From: Asterella californica
Taxonomy: Eukaryota; Streptophyta; Marchantiopsida; Marchantiales; Aytoniaceae
Direction: 5' to 3'
Assembly (NCBI GenBank): GCA_036924285.1
Contig: JAYKYS010000009.1
Coordinates: 20,378,001 to 20,442,000, forward strand
DNA length: 64,000 nucleotides
The translations under genes and the position numbers were made by a program. Below the pieces are notes generated by a model, which was given only the letters and a program-made list of their open reading frames with translations, was not told the DNA's origin and did no database searches. Positions 9,912-20,299 of the stretch are shown here, piece after piece. How positions within the stretch are numbered: position 1 is the first letter of the stretch; every line of letters starts with the position of its first letter.

Positions 9912-10084
9912 CGGAGATAGTCGATTAGATCTTTGCGTGGTATGGATTGCAGACAGGCGACTAACGATGGGACGATGTAGCACCCGGCCTCCTGATCCTT
10001 GCACCCATGAAGGTGTGTATCACGTAGTTGGGATATAGAGCTATCTGGAATTAGAGGGACCTAACCGCCAGTTAGGGGGACGAT
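9912..10084 (+). other. 3' untranslated tail and polypurine tract of the methyltransferase element
   Basis: This short non-coding stretch after the PHD stop ends in GTTAGGGGGA (10071-10080), a plausible polypurine tract for plus-strand priming. Four bases later the LTR-like unit begins with TGTGGTACAC. Confidence 0.5.
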
Positions 10085-10997
10085 TGTGGTACACTTGTGT
10101 ATGTGTATGACATCGTCCATGTGTTATGTGTATGTGTGGTGTACCTCTGACAGCGATATATGTTGTGTAGCGATGTGTATGCGCACGACAGCTGTCACGT
10201 CAGTTTGGCACCTTGGTTAGGTTGACCGAGTGCGAAGTGGCGCATCTCGGTAAGGCCGTTAGTGCCGTTAGGACGAGTTGGGGGGGAAGAGCCCACTAGG
10301 GGTATACTTCGCAGGTAGGGCTTGGAGGCCTTAGTTCTTCGAGTTGAGCCTTCAAGCTCCAGGCTATGGTGGATAGTCTAGTTGAGTGTAAACCGGATTC
10401 TCTTCACGTTTAGAGTGGGTTTGGCTTGATCATTTGTGAGTAATCTTTGTTGTAGTGTTGGAGATGGTAATATCTCAATGCAGATTATTGTGGTACACTT
10501 GTGTATGTGTATGACATCGTCCATGTGTTATGTGTATGTGTGGTGTACCTCTGACAGCGATGTATGTTGTGTAGCGATGTGTATGCGCACGACAGCTGTC
10601 ACGTCAGTTTGGCACCTTGGTTAGGTTGACCGATTGCGAAGTGGCGCATCTCGGTAAGGCCGTTAGTGCCGTTAGGACGAGTTGGGGGGGGAGAGCCCAC
10701 TAGAGGTATACTTCGCAGGTAGGGCTTGGAGGCCTTAGTTCTTCGAGTTGAGCCTTCAAGCTCTAGGCTATGGTGGATAGTCTAGTTGAGTGTAAACCGG
10801 ATTCTCTTCACGTTTAGAGTGGGTTTGGCTTGATCATTTGTGAGTAATCTTTGTTGTAGTGTTGGAGATGGTAATATCTCAATGCAGATTATTGTGGTAC
10901 ACTTGTGTATGTGTATGACATCGTCCATGTGTTATGTGTATGTGTGGTGTACCTCTGACAGCGATGTATGTTGTGTAGCGATGTGTATGCGCACGAC
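10085..10997 (+). repeat. Tandem 404-bp LTR-like units (2.26 copies)
   Basis: Units start at 10085, 10489 and 10893, each with TGTGGTACACTTGTGTATG. The third is cut at about 10997 by the family-A LTR. Units one and two differ by only a handful of bases. Each ends ...CTCAATGCA-GATTAT, so the LTR proper may be 398 bp (TG...CA) with a 6-bp spacer. The position directly after the polypurine tract identifies it as the 3' LTR of the methyltransferase element. The 62-codon frames at 10436 and 10840 are repeat shadows. Confidence 0.8.
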
Positions 10998-12606
10998 ACA
11001 ACCCAGACCCAAAACTACCGAACCGTAGCTCAAAGTAAGAAAAACATCCCTTTGCTAACAAAGAGAGCCGCCCAGCATCACACGATTCAAACCCAAGTCC
11101 AAACAACATCCAGGTACAAGCCCTTAGCTAAAGCTAGCTACCACAAGTTGTACATAACCAACTAGAACTCTAACGAACTCAAAATGACAAAAATTGTAGC
11201 GAAAGAACAAAAAAAAACCTATCTAGAAACTTTCTTCTTTTGCCAAACTGTCTTCAGATGTCGATAAGGCCTTTCTTCTTTACTCTGTTGGTCCCAAGAA
11301 CTCTCAAATCCGACAATATCTCGACAGCTGAGATATTGTCGCAGGTGACTAAACTTTCAAAAACTCCTTCTTGCGGCTTAGAACCACGCACACCGTCCAA
11401 ACAAATCGCATGATCTGAGATCTGTCTTCTTTGATAGATAGATCTAGCTACCTTGAATCCAACGAGACTCCAAACAAGTTGTTTAGAGTTCTCCTCACGA
11501 AATCACGCAAGAATTTTGATCGCAAGAAGCAAAAAATTGACGTAAATCAACTCCTTGCGTCTCAAACTCGCTCACCACACCCAAACCAACAATCCAATCC
11601 ACATATGATCTTCTCTTATGCGTAGGTGAAGACTCCTTAATTGTGTAGACACCAAGAATGAAGAGCTTGACTCACTAATCGTGAAGAACAACCCAACCTC
11701 AAGTCGTAGACGACAAAAAACTGACGTAAGCGCTTCCCTGCGAGTCAATTTCACCAAGAACTCACAAATCGTCTTATGAAACTTCATATTGTCTTCAATT
11801 TCTTGAAGAACTCGGAGTTGTGATCCCGATGGATCCAAGGACAGCAAGTTTGGACTCCATAACAGTCCGAGCGGTCCAACTCTCCTTTGTAGGTGATTGA
11901 AGTACTTCAAATTCCTTTTCCTACATCTCAATTTCCTCCAAAACAAACTCTCCGATCCGCCTCTTCACAAACTGTCTTAACCAATGCGTAGCCTACACGG
12001 ATCTGAACCCAATGACATCTTGCGTGCATGCATACATTAGACCTCCCAATTTCCCAAATCGTCTTTCGACGTATTACATAAACAAACTAACCCTTTAAGC
12101 TACCCCTTTATGTCAATAACGTACATGAAGATTATTGCAGATAATGAACAAGCATGCCCCTTGCATCCTTAGTATAGTGCCAGGAACCGCAAATACCCAA
12201 TCAACAATCGTAAGCTAGAGCTCAACTTGATTTTCCCATCTTCAGAACTTCGTAACTTCACCACTAGGCATCCAAATGAAATAGATGAAGTGCCCACGAA
12301 AAGTTGAGAATGAGCTCTACCAGTTCATGTAATGGAAGTGAAGATCTGAAGTTGTGCAAAAAGTCCGTAAGCTAAGGCTTAGCTTGATTTTTCCACCTTT
12401 AGTCTCGTAACTTCACCATTAGGTGTCCAATGAAATAGATGAAGTGCTCATGGAAAGCTGACAACAAGCTCCACCAGTCGATGTAATGAAAGTGAAGATC
12501 CTAAGTTGTGTAAAAAAGCTCATTTTTAGTCTTATGAGCATCTTTGGAGTAATAATGATAAGTATCGAAAATAGATTTTCAGGTAAGAGCCGGTCCACGA
12601 CATGAC
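10998..12606 (-). repeat. LTR-A, left copy (3' LTR of element A), truncated
   Basis: This aligns with 21309-22896 over its length. It begins in the middle of the family ('caacccagaccc' at about 10997, equal to 21306), so the first ~245 bp are missing. It ends GACATGACA at 12606. The outer break abuts the truncated third 404-bp unit, which marks a deletion joining two elements. Confidence 0.85.
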
Positions 12607-12741
12607 ATCCACGTCTCTAAACATGTGCATCCTCTAGTATGCATCAGAGATACCAACCAAGGAGTCGACTGACACGCATATCATCTTGTCGTCCTTCTTC
12701 CCATCGTAGTCGACCTCATCCTCAAGTCCGCAACTTGACCG
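12607..12741 (-). other. 3' tail of element A with polypurine-like end
   Basis: On the minus strand this stretch ends in TTTAGAGACGTGGA directly before the LTR. The related element C has TTCAGAGGGGGTGGA in the same place, which supports this being the polypurine tract (degenerate here). Confidence 0.45.
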
Positions 12742-13796
12742 TCATCTTGAAGTTGCAACTCCATGATTTTCTTTGGATCCATGCTCATCAACTTCATCTT
12801 CAGACTCTACTGTATAATCCTCATCCTCAAACTGAAACTCTGTTAAGATATTTGCTAGATCGACCTTCTCATCTCTCTTTTTGAAAATCTTAACACGTTT
12901 ACCTGCCATTGGTACTTTCAAGCTCGTTCCGTCCAACTCTTGCAGGGCGTAAGTTGCATTGTCGTGAACCTTCTTCACCACATACGGACCAAACCACCGC
13001 TTGGAAAACTTTTGTAGTGCACTATGCTGGTTGTCTAGACTGATGTTGTAGACTAACACCCAATCACTCTCCTTGATTTTCTTAGATCTTAGACGATGTC
13101 GCTGATCAAATCTAACTTTGTTCTTCAATCGTGCTTCTCGTAGCCTATCCAAAGCAACTTAGATATCCTCAGGCCTTCTCTCTAACTGTCTAATTCGAAT
13201 AGCAAGAAGTCCTTCTTTTGTTAGATTGTCCTCCCAAGATAACATACTCCATGTCAGAACGTGTTCTTCAGTCGGCATGATAGGTTTCTGACCTGTCTTG
13301 AGCTCCACCGACATGTAATCTGTTACCGAGTTGTGCGTCATTCGATCTGCTCATAAGGCAAATGATAATAGTCGACGTCACTCGCGCACTCTTTCGTTGC
13401 AGACCTTCATCAAAGGCTTCATAATGAGCTGATGTCCGCGTTTGCTCTTGACATTCCCTTCAAGGTTTGTAAGTAGTTGTCAATGACAACCTCACCCCAC
13501 ACCTTGCAAAGAATTCACGAGCCTCATGTGCATCTAACTCTCCTCGATGTGCTATGATCTTTCCCACACATCCATATCCACAAACATAAAAATTTACATA
13601 CCCCTTTAGTAGTCTTTGTCCGAAGCGTCTTATCCTCAACTTGATTTGAAAGATCTTCTCGAGCAAGTACCAAGTAGCTCATCTGTCACAATCCAACTAG
13701 CATAGTCACCAAGTCTACGATCCACTTGAAGTGGATTGTCAATAGATAAGTCGGGTGTAATCCGACTCGATGTCGGATGTTTGAATACTCTGACAT
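12742..13796 (-). pseudogene. pol: Element A integrase: core and C-terminal domain
   Basis: Minus-strand pieces at 13796-13460, 13341-13159 and 13152-12742 together give the integrase core downstream of the zinc domain. Visible blocks are LTTTYKP after the second catalytic region, the adjoining IIAHRGELDAHEAREFF (second Asp changed to His in AHRG, where element C has ADRG), MPTEEHVLTWSMLSWED, and the C-terminal part KFSKRWFGPYVVKKVHDN, LDGTSLKVPMAGKRVKIF. The same protein is better preserved on the plus strand at 53293-54484. Multiple frameshifts and stops lie between the pieces. The final residues are acidic, like the C-terminus of element C. Confidence 0.85.
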
Positions 13797-13801
13797 GTCA
13801 A
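13797..13801. repeat. Left target-site duplication GTCAA
   Basis: GTCAA at 13797-13801 is repeated at 16980-16984, exactly flanking an insertion that begins TGTGAAGCC and ends GTGTTACA. Removing the insert plus one GTCAA restores a continuous integrase zinc-finger segment (ESCLTCQS) on the minus strand. Confidence 0.9.
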
Positions 13802-14106
13802 TGTGAAGCCTTGGTTTTTCATTTTGTTAATTAATTGATTAGTTGTAAAGTAAATAAGAAGAATAGATGATAGAAGATAAACGATATGAGTAGAATAGCG
13901 TTAATTAGAAGTTTAGAGAAGAATCTCAGTTCTAGAGGAATTTATCGAATCTATGGAGACACTGAAAGATGATTTTCTCATAGATGAATTCCTCGGGCGA
14001 AGACCTTTCTAACGGTATGTTGTGTGAGGCAATCGGAGATCGAATGACGAAGTTACAGCAGACTGAAGAATGTCAGTCGTCAAGAGGAAAACCCTAACTT
14101 CGGCAC

Positions 14107-14912
14107 GTGCAGGAAAACCTATCGCGGGATATAAGCCAGGTAACAAGATATTTACTTTACTCTTTTACTATTCCCAGAGCGAGCGATAGCAGGGCGCAGC
14201 GATCCGCATTTTCCGAGCGCCGAAGTACATCAGTTACGGGCAAGGAAGCCAATTTGCGAGTGATTGACGAGGAAGCCAAATTGCGAGGAAGAACTCGATT
14301 ACGGGCGAGGAAGGAATTGCAGCGAAGAATCCGTTTGTGACGAAGATCGTTGCAGTGATCTTAGGGATGCGTGGGATGCAGACGGCTAAGGCGCCGAGGC
14401 TCCGAGCCTTTGAAGTTAATCGAGCGGCTCTTCGTCGCTATGAGAAGGAGCTTGAGGAAATGGGATTATCGTTCCTCTTACTTCCTTGGTGGGGGATGGT
14501 CTCCTCCAAATTGGTGCATGAGTTGAAGATCTGCAAGCAGCATCCGGCCGATGATCACTATGGGCGATCATGTAACTGGACCGAAGCTCACTGGTCCGGT
14601 GTCTTGGGAACTGACGACGCAGGTCGGGAATGTGACCTTCTGTTTGACACCACATCTGCCGCTGCTTTGCCCGAAGCAGTGAAGAACTTCCCGAATCTCT
14701 TCAAGGAGTTACCTCTAGGGAGGAACGGCTACCGAACGAGCGATTACTGCGATCCAAAGAAGAGAGAAGTAGCCGATGCGATTATGGCGATCTTTAGGCC
14801 ACGAAGAACGATATACATGTCGAATTGGCAAATCAATTTCATCGAGCAGCTCTTCGCCGGACGAAGAGCACATTGGGCGAGGATCTTCCATCGACATGTG
14901 CTAAAGCTTTGA
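14107..14912 (+). CDS. Repeat-associated protein, PMD/gag-like (first part)
   Basis: Two overlapping frames, 14107-14340 and 14337-14912. The second encodes 191 residues. It has a GLSFLLLPWWGM block, NWTEAHWSGVLGTDDAGREC, FPNLFKELPLGRNGYRTSDY and RRTIYMSNWQINFIEQLFAG. This layout resembles repeat-associated plant proteins that precede a coiled-coil region (plant-mobile-domain-like), but I cannot assign a function. After the TGA at 14910 the same frame reads NDLAYIGPFGVLYEDGVAI before the next stop, then the coding continues in the frame of 14947. So this and the next ORF were probably one protein broken by frameshifts. Confidence 0.45.
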
Positions 14913-14946
14913 AATGCGAATGACTTGGCGTACATAGGACCATTCG

Positions 14947-16194
14947 GTGTTCTATATGAGGATGGGGTTGCTATCTGACGCACAGCAGACGAAGTTAGGC
15001 TTTACCGCAGCTGCCGAGGATGATGAATTTCAAGTAGTGCAGACTCCAGCCCGAGACGTGCAACTAGAGAAATTCTTCGACGAAGTCATCGCAGAGGGAG
15101 CAGCGACCGAAGTAGCAGCTGACACTACGCCGAGACAGGAGGCATCAACTTCAACACCAGCTCCAGAGAAGATAACCGAAGAGGTGACTCCGGCCGAAGA
15201 CGAAGATGTAGTCGAGGTATCTCCTCCGATCCGCAGAAGTGGGAGAAAGAAACCGTTGGAAGAGACGCCGAGGTCTGTACAGAAGTCGAGGAAGAAGATG
15301 AAGATGACGAGGACAGTCCGCACCGACGATGAACCAGCTGACGAAGAAGTGATTGAGGAAGCTGATGAAGGAGACACTCCTCGGACAGAGAAGAGCATGG
15401 ACACCACACCGAAGACTACTCTTTCTCTATCGACGATAGGAGAGATTGAACAGCTTACTTCTTCGGCGAAGTACATCCAAGAGGTGGTTGCACCCTTGCT
15501 GTATAGCTTAGAAGGGAACCGAGGAACATATGAGGAAGTTGTCGGTCGGAAGCTGAATCTCGCGGAGTTGGTGCAGACGATGCACTTCGGCCGAGGTAAC
15601 TGGAAGGAGGAGAAAGAGAACTTACGAGCAGCTCTCGTCATGGCACAGAAGGAGACCCAAGCGAAGGTCGAGGAATTGAAGAACGAGACCTCGGAGAAAG
15701 AGCTTCTTCTTCGGCAGAAGTTGGATCAAGAGAAAGATCATGAGAAGGTACTTTCTCTAATGAAGAAGCAGCTGGATGAGATGCACACTCAGAGAGATCG
15801 AGCTCAGGACGTGGTTGCAAAAATGACCAAGGAGATCGAGGACTCGAGGAGACGATTGACTAAGGTCGAGGAGCTGAGCGCTCAACTTCGGAGTAGGGTC
15901 GAGCCAGTGCTGAAGAACTACTTCGCCGTTGAGATGGACGCCGAAGAGGCGGGGTTTCTTCGCCAGGTTAGAGAGGAGTTTTTAGCTGCAGATGCGGAGG
16001 GTACTTCAGCTAAGAACCGGGTAGCTAGGCTAGGCCAGCGAGTAATTAGGGAGCTTAGGGAGGTTAGAGCAACCGTAGAGTTCTCAGTTTGCGAGATAGG
16101 TAGAGAGCTAGCGGTAGGAAGCGGTGTTGTTCCTGGTGTCGTTTCGGACACAAGACCTTCATCCGACGGGTCAGAAGTAGTCCCGACTTCTTAG
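14947..16194 (+). CDS. Repeat-associated coiled-coil protein (second part)
   Basis: An open frame of 415 residues. The first 15-20 residues (LLSDAQQTKLGF) continue the preceding ORF. Residues about 40-160 are acidic and Thr/Pro/Glu-rich with a basic cluster (RRSGRKKP, QKSRKKMKM) that could be a nuclear-localisation signal. Residues about 200-330 are a heptad-rich coiled coil (LRAALVMAQKETQAKVEELK and following). The C-terminus (RQVREEFLAADAEG onward) is helical, then Gly/Val/Ser-rich. No enzymatic motif is seen. Its length, open frame and position within a transposon-like insert suggest an element-encoded structural protein; that is inference. The minus-strand frames over the same bases are shadows. 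Confidence 0.5.
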   Translation: MFYMRMGLLSDAQQTKLGFTAAAEDDEFQVVQTPARDVQLEKFFDEVIAEGAATEVAADTTPRQEASTSTPAPEKITEEVTPAEDEDVVEVSPPIRRSGRKKPLEETPRSVQKSRKKMKMTRTVRTDDEPADEEVIEEADEGDTPRTEKSMDTTPKTTLSLSTIGEIEQLTSSAKYIQEVVAPLLYSLEGNRGTYEEVVGRKLNLAELVQTMHFGRGNWKEEKENLRAALVMAQKETQAKVEELKNETSEKELLLRQKLDQEKDHEKVLSLMKKQLDEMHTQRDRAQDVVAKMTKEIEDSRRRLTKVEELSAQLRSRVEPVLKNYFAVEMDAEEAGFLRQVREEFLAADAEGTSAKNRVARLGQRVIRELREVRATVEFSVCEIGRELAVGSGVVPGVVSDTRPSSDGSEVVPTS

Positions 16195-16979
16195 GAAGAA
16201 GATCCGTCATCTTCGGGAAAATCTGTATATAAGCGTTGTGTTATTCGTATTCAGGACCTCTATGTGTTTTATCATTTTTGAGTTTTCTATTTCCTGAGTT
16301 TGCGGAGCCATTGAGTGTTTTGTGTTCTTCGGGGATTTACCTACGAAGTATCATAGTTTGTTGTGGTAGGAATTAGTCTGGGTGCCGAAGGATTTGCTGT
16401 CGACATTTGAAATCAGAGTAGAACGTTTACGGCGAGGATTGAGAATAGACCAGCATCTGCGGAGTTAGTTTCCTACGAAGACGTTTTTTGGGCGAAGCTG
16501 ACTTCGGAAGAAGTTGTTCTTTGGTGGAACACTTAGGAAGGAGTTCAGTCTGGTACTTCGGCGGAAGAAGAGTCTTCTTCGCCAGAGTTTTCCGAGAGCA
16601 GTAGTAGTGAAAGTAACTTAGTGTGAAGATACTTAGCGTTTATGGTGTTAGAGGCTACCTAGTAGCACTTCAGCAGTACTTCCTCGTGTGACATTTCTGT
16701 CCGTGGCTCTGTTTCTCTGTTGTTCATCTGTTTCTTGAGGTCCCTGACCTGTTCAGTACCTGTTATGTTTATTTGTCAGGATTATCAACTCTGTCTTTTT
16801 GGATAGATCTGAGTTTGATCTCTACCGGGACTGATTTCTGCACGTGAGAATAAAAGACAACTATAAAGAATCACCTTTGTCACGTGTTTACTACTTTTGG
16901 ATGATCTTTACTTGCATATCTGTGGGTTCATCCTTAAATTACTAATTTCGAGCATCTTTTGGTTTTCTTGTGTGTTACA
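16195..16979 (+). other. Non-coding 3' part of the insertion
   Basis: 785 bp after the coiled-coil frame. It contains a TATATAAG-like box near 16227 and T-rich stretches and ends GTGTTACA. No ORF or second terminal repeat is seen. Confidence 0.5.
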
Positions 16980-16984
16980 GTCAA

Positions 16985-17640
16985 ACAAGACTCCACATAA
17001 GATATGACATCTTGTACATATTTTTCCACCAATATTACTCTTTCATTTTCATAAAAGTGACTCAAATCCCTCGATGTCCAACCCAAAGATTCTCATGAAA
17101 TGCTCTAAGCAACTTCTGTTGATCTTCTTTGTCACAAATCACTCGTGAGGGTATCCTACTTTTTTGCTTTGGCCGCTTCTAAAGAAATCCATCATGCAAT
17201 ATGAAGTTGTAGGCCTTCTTTCGAACTCTCCGAAACCTCTCATCCATCCAACTTGTTTGCTTAAACATCATATTAAGGTACCTCCCAATGTCAAGTAATT
17301 CATCATCATACAACCCTTCAACAAATAACTCATATTCTCTTCCAGTGTGTGCAATTGAATAGAACTTTACACCCACGTCGTCTGTATCTTCAATCATTTC
17401 AACCTCTCCATCATATCGAGCTCGAGATAACATATCTATCATCGGATTATCCATCCATGCGATATGTCTAAACTCCGGATTCAACAACTTGATATATGCG
17501 ATCCATCTTAACATCGTAATATCAGGAGTCATACAATTCATGATTATCCCTAATAACCACAAACAATCAATTTTAACCACCACTGCTGCTCCTATCAAAT
17601 ACTCTTTCTCGGTTTTCATGACTAAAACAATACCCCATAG
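16985..17640 (-). pseudogene. pol: Element A: RNase H end, tether and integrase zinc finger
   Basis: On the minus strand the best frame (17619-17179) carries RNase H sequence LLGIIMNCMTPDITMLRWIAYIK and an HIAWMDNPMIDMLSRAR block (the conserved 'DN..D.LSR' end of gypsy RNase H), then an acidic tether. Further on come FHENLW and GHRG (the two zinc-binding His), YWWKNMYK, and ESC at the insertion edge; the second Cys pair partner lies across the insert at 13790. Stops occur at several codons. Confidence 0.82.
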
Positions 17641-19345
17641 TTATCTCTTCACTTGCGGGTATGCACATTGACGAGCACTTAACATCTTCGCTCCGAAGAT
17701 AACAGTAAATCTGTCTCCATCCTCATCATCCTATCCTACTACCCATCCGATTACAACTGGACTTGTATCTACAGTAAGAACCACCGGCCTAGCACCCTTG
17801 TAATCAATCCTTTCCAAAACTGTAGGAGATGATAGTAAGGACTTCAGCTTCCGTATCGCATTGGTATGCTTTTCCTCTCATCAGAACTTATGACCTTTGC
17901 GTAACAACTCATATAATGGATCCGCCACATGCGCATGATGAGGAATCCAAATGTGATGGAATACACAAGCATCCAAAAATCTTCTTATTTCTATCAAGGA
18001 GTTGCAAACCTCCTTCATCCTCCCAATTGCATCCATTTTGTTTGGGTCTGGCTTCCGACCAAACGACCCACACAAATGACCAATGATCAAAACTTCTCTG
18101 ACTCCAAATGTAGATTTCTCACCTAACAACGTGAGATGAACTTCTTCAAGTCGAGATATGATCTTCTCACAATCTGTGATTTGATCAGTGATGAATTACA
18201 GACATCTCCTCTGATCTAATGCTTCATCCTTCTCATCCTTCACACATCTTTTGATGAGAATATCATCCAAGAACGACATCGTCTTTTCAAAGATGAAGTC
18301 CCTTAGAACTCTATTCATCTCGTTCATCATGTGTACTACCAAGTTGGTAGCTCCCTGCGGTAAGGTACACATCCTAACCAACCCTAAAGGTGTCCTCATT
18401 GTCATGAAGCTTCTGCTCTCCTCTGCTAGTTGAAACTGATCATATCCTGAGTAAAGATCTCCCATTGAGTAAATCGCTCTTCTTGCAAACGTCTCAACAA
18501 ACTCATCCACAATCGGTCCCATCTCAACATTTCTGATTGTTACTACGTTCATCGGTTGCATGTCTTCGATGAGTCTCAGCGACTCATTCTTCTTTGACCC
18601 CGTAAATCATCTGCTCAAATACGGTGCAAACGACGGCTCCAAGATCTTCATTCGCATCTTCTCCTTCAGCAACTCCACTAGTTTAGGCAAGTGAGCCCGT
18701 GGTATTGGAATTGGTCTTAGATTCCACGGCACATGCGGTACTGTGAAAATAACCATCGGGGTAATAACGTATGAGTCTACACCCAATCTCATGTGGCTCA
18801 AAGACAAATGCTCTCGCATGCCTTGAAAGCATATCCTTGAAGCACTCCCTCTCTTCTGATAGAAGAGATCCATCAGATCCAATCATCAGATCCAATCTTC
18901 AGATCCAATCTTCAGTTCTTCAAGGTCTCTTTCGTGAACTTATATCTTATCATTACAAGATCTCTCAAACTCTTCTCTCTTGAAGCTCTATCCATCTGTT
19001 GGTTAGTGTCACCCAGCAAGGGACCAGCAAATGACTTTACCTTCTTATCCACTGTCATGTACTTCATCTCAACTCGAACCTCAGGTGCCCAAAAAGATTC
19101 GATCATTGAATAGACCTCCCTTGAATGAATCTGCACAATCTTATCCATATCTTCTCATCCAATAGACGTGATCGCTCACATAGGATCCTCCAACCCATCC
19201 TCCTCATAAACATCAAAAATCCATTCATCCCCTTCTAGCTCATCCAACTCTCTCAACACTAGCTCAACCTTACACAAATATTTTTGTTCTTTTCTTTTCA
19301 ATGCTCCAACCTTCTTGTAAACAACAATTCCATACTCTTTGGAAG
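17641..19345 (-). pseudogene. pol: Element A reverse transcriptase
   Basis: Minus-strand frames 19148-18912, 18895-18607, 18561-18196 and 18129-17881 make up an RT. Seen are a protease-RT linker with KYMTVDKKVKSFAGPLLGD, the RT N-terminus (FEPHEIGC, VPHVPWNLRPIPIPRAHLPK), the palm YSMGDLYSGYDQFQL (first catalytic Asp) and LPQGATNLVVHMMNEMN. The catalytic pair lies in SFLDDI (near 18270). The thumb/connection contains HLCGSFGRKPDPNKM and RRFLDACVFHHIWIPH. Stops and frameshifts separate the parts. The spacer frame (VVYKKVGALKRK) can be followed rightward to about 19345, where strand polarity flips. Confidence 0.88.
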
Positions 19346-20290
19346 ATCACATTCTAAATGTGAAGGTGGAGTTTACATTGAGGGAGGTTTTAGGCTTGCT
19401 AAGCGTGAGTTTCATGATATCATTTTCGACATCATCAAACAAAAATGATAGATTACGGGTGAGACTTTTTTATCGCATGCTTTGGATACTAGGGTGTCTA
19501 TGGATGAGGAGAGAGAGCTTGCAAAATGCAATGTATATTCTTCATAAGAAGAAAGAGATCGAAGATGCAAGGTAAATTTTGAGGATGAAGAGGAGGATGG
19601 GAAGCAAAGCTCAAGTCATTACAGTCACAGTCACTAGGCTCGAGCTATGATAGAGACATTGATAAGGATCGGAGATTTGGATGAGCTTGTGGTTATTGAT
19701 TGATCATGGATCAGAAATCAACATCATGTTAAAGGAGTTATACAAGAGGAAGAAGTGATCTATCGACATAGAGCATGGGTGGATCATAAGAGCAGCCAAC
19801 AACACAAGAAGAGATCTGTATGGAGCTTGTCCAGACGTTAGAGTGCGCATACGTGATGTTGCTATCGAACAAATCTTCTTTGTTCAGGAAGCAACATCAT
19901 ACCCGTTCATTCTTGATAACTTTTCATCACAGCAACTCGGATGAAGATGAGGGTACTAGATGACAGAACTGCTTATGCTAGGATCCGAAGTCAAGATGAG
20001 AAGAAAGCGATACAGTTCTTAACTATACCGTCAAATCACGACCGTAATCAAGATCGTCTAAGAGAGAAATCACTTCCAAGGATGAGTGAAGAGTTCAAAG
20101 ATTTTTATTAAGTACCACTATAGAACGAGATTGTAGTGTTGCATAAGAGAAGGTACTCTTGCTTGAAAGAGAAAGTGTCTTTTGTACAAGATTTGTCAAA
20201 TAATCACGGTGTGGCATCAATCACATTGTTCAACGAGTTACATGATAAAGTTCATGAGCCATAGAAAAGAAACACATCCTAAGTTCATGC
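19345..20290 (+). pseudogene. Inverted protease segment of element A
   Basis: This segment reads on the plus strand, opposite to the gag and RT on either side. It shows a KVEFTLREVLGL block, then a retropepsin-type active site IDHGSEINIM near 19700-19730 (Asp-His-Gly in place of the usual Asp-Thr/Ser-Gly). NNTRRDLYGACPDVRVRI, the flap-like EATSYPFIL, and RTAYARIRSQDEKKAIQFLT follow. Flipping this ~945-bp piece restores the expected order gag-protease-RT on the minus strand. It is therefore most simply an inversion inside the element. Frame breaks are present. Confidence 0.75.
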
Positions 20291-20299
20291 GAATTTCAC

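Larger units (their letters stand above)
321..10080 (+). mobile_element. Ty3/gypsy retrotransposon encoding a DNA methyltransferase and a PHD finger (interrupted)
   Basis: The domains in order are: two CCHC knuckles, aspartic protease, C5-cytosine DNA methyltransferase, RT and partial RNase H (337-4800), then integrase with HHCC, DDE and C-terminal barrel (8267-9700) and a PHD finger (9771-9905). The first block is one reading frame broken by three stops. The right block follows a nested minus-strand element (4801-8266). The order protease-RT-RNase H-integrase is that of Ty3/gypsy. The gag capsid region and 5' LTR are missing because the left end abuts an LTR-A. A purine tract at 10071-10080 precedes a 404-bp LTR-like array. 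Methyltransferase-bearing retrotransposons have been reported from dinoflagellates and charophyte algae; whether this family is one of those needs a search. Confidence 0.88.
13802..16979 (+). mobile_element. 3,178-bp ORF-bearing insertion with TG...CA ends and 5-bp TSD
   Basis: This is inserted in the integrase zinc finger of element A. It starts TGTGAAGCC, ends GTGTTACA, and is flanked by GTCAA on both sides. Such ends and a 5-bp duplication are typical of LTR-retroelement integration, yet no direct terminal repeats are visible within the insert. It may be the solo LTR of an element with giant, gene-bearing LTRs, or a non-LTR-flanked element mobilised by a retroviral-type integrase. It carries the plus-strand frames at 14107-16194 and a long AT-rich 3' portion (16195-16979). 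Base composition in the coding part is more GC-rich than the surrounding element. Confidence 0.8.

Noticed and set aside
10436..11028. Repeated 62-codon ORF (MSNLCCSVGDG...)
   Set aside because: The same frame appears in each 404-bp LTR-like unit; it is non-coding repeat.
15030..15641. 203-codon minus-strand Ser-rich ORF
   Set aside because: It is antisense to the acidic, coiled-coil frame at 14947-16194; the Ser/Thr richness mirrors Glu/Arg codons.
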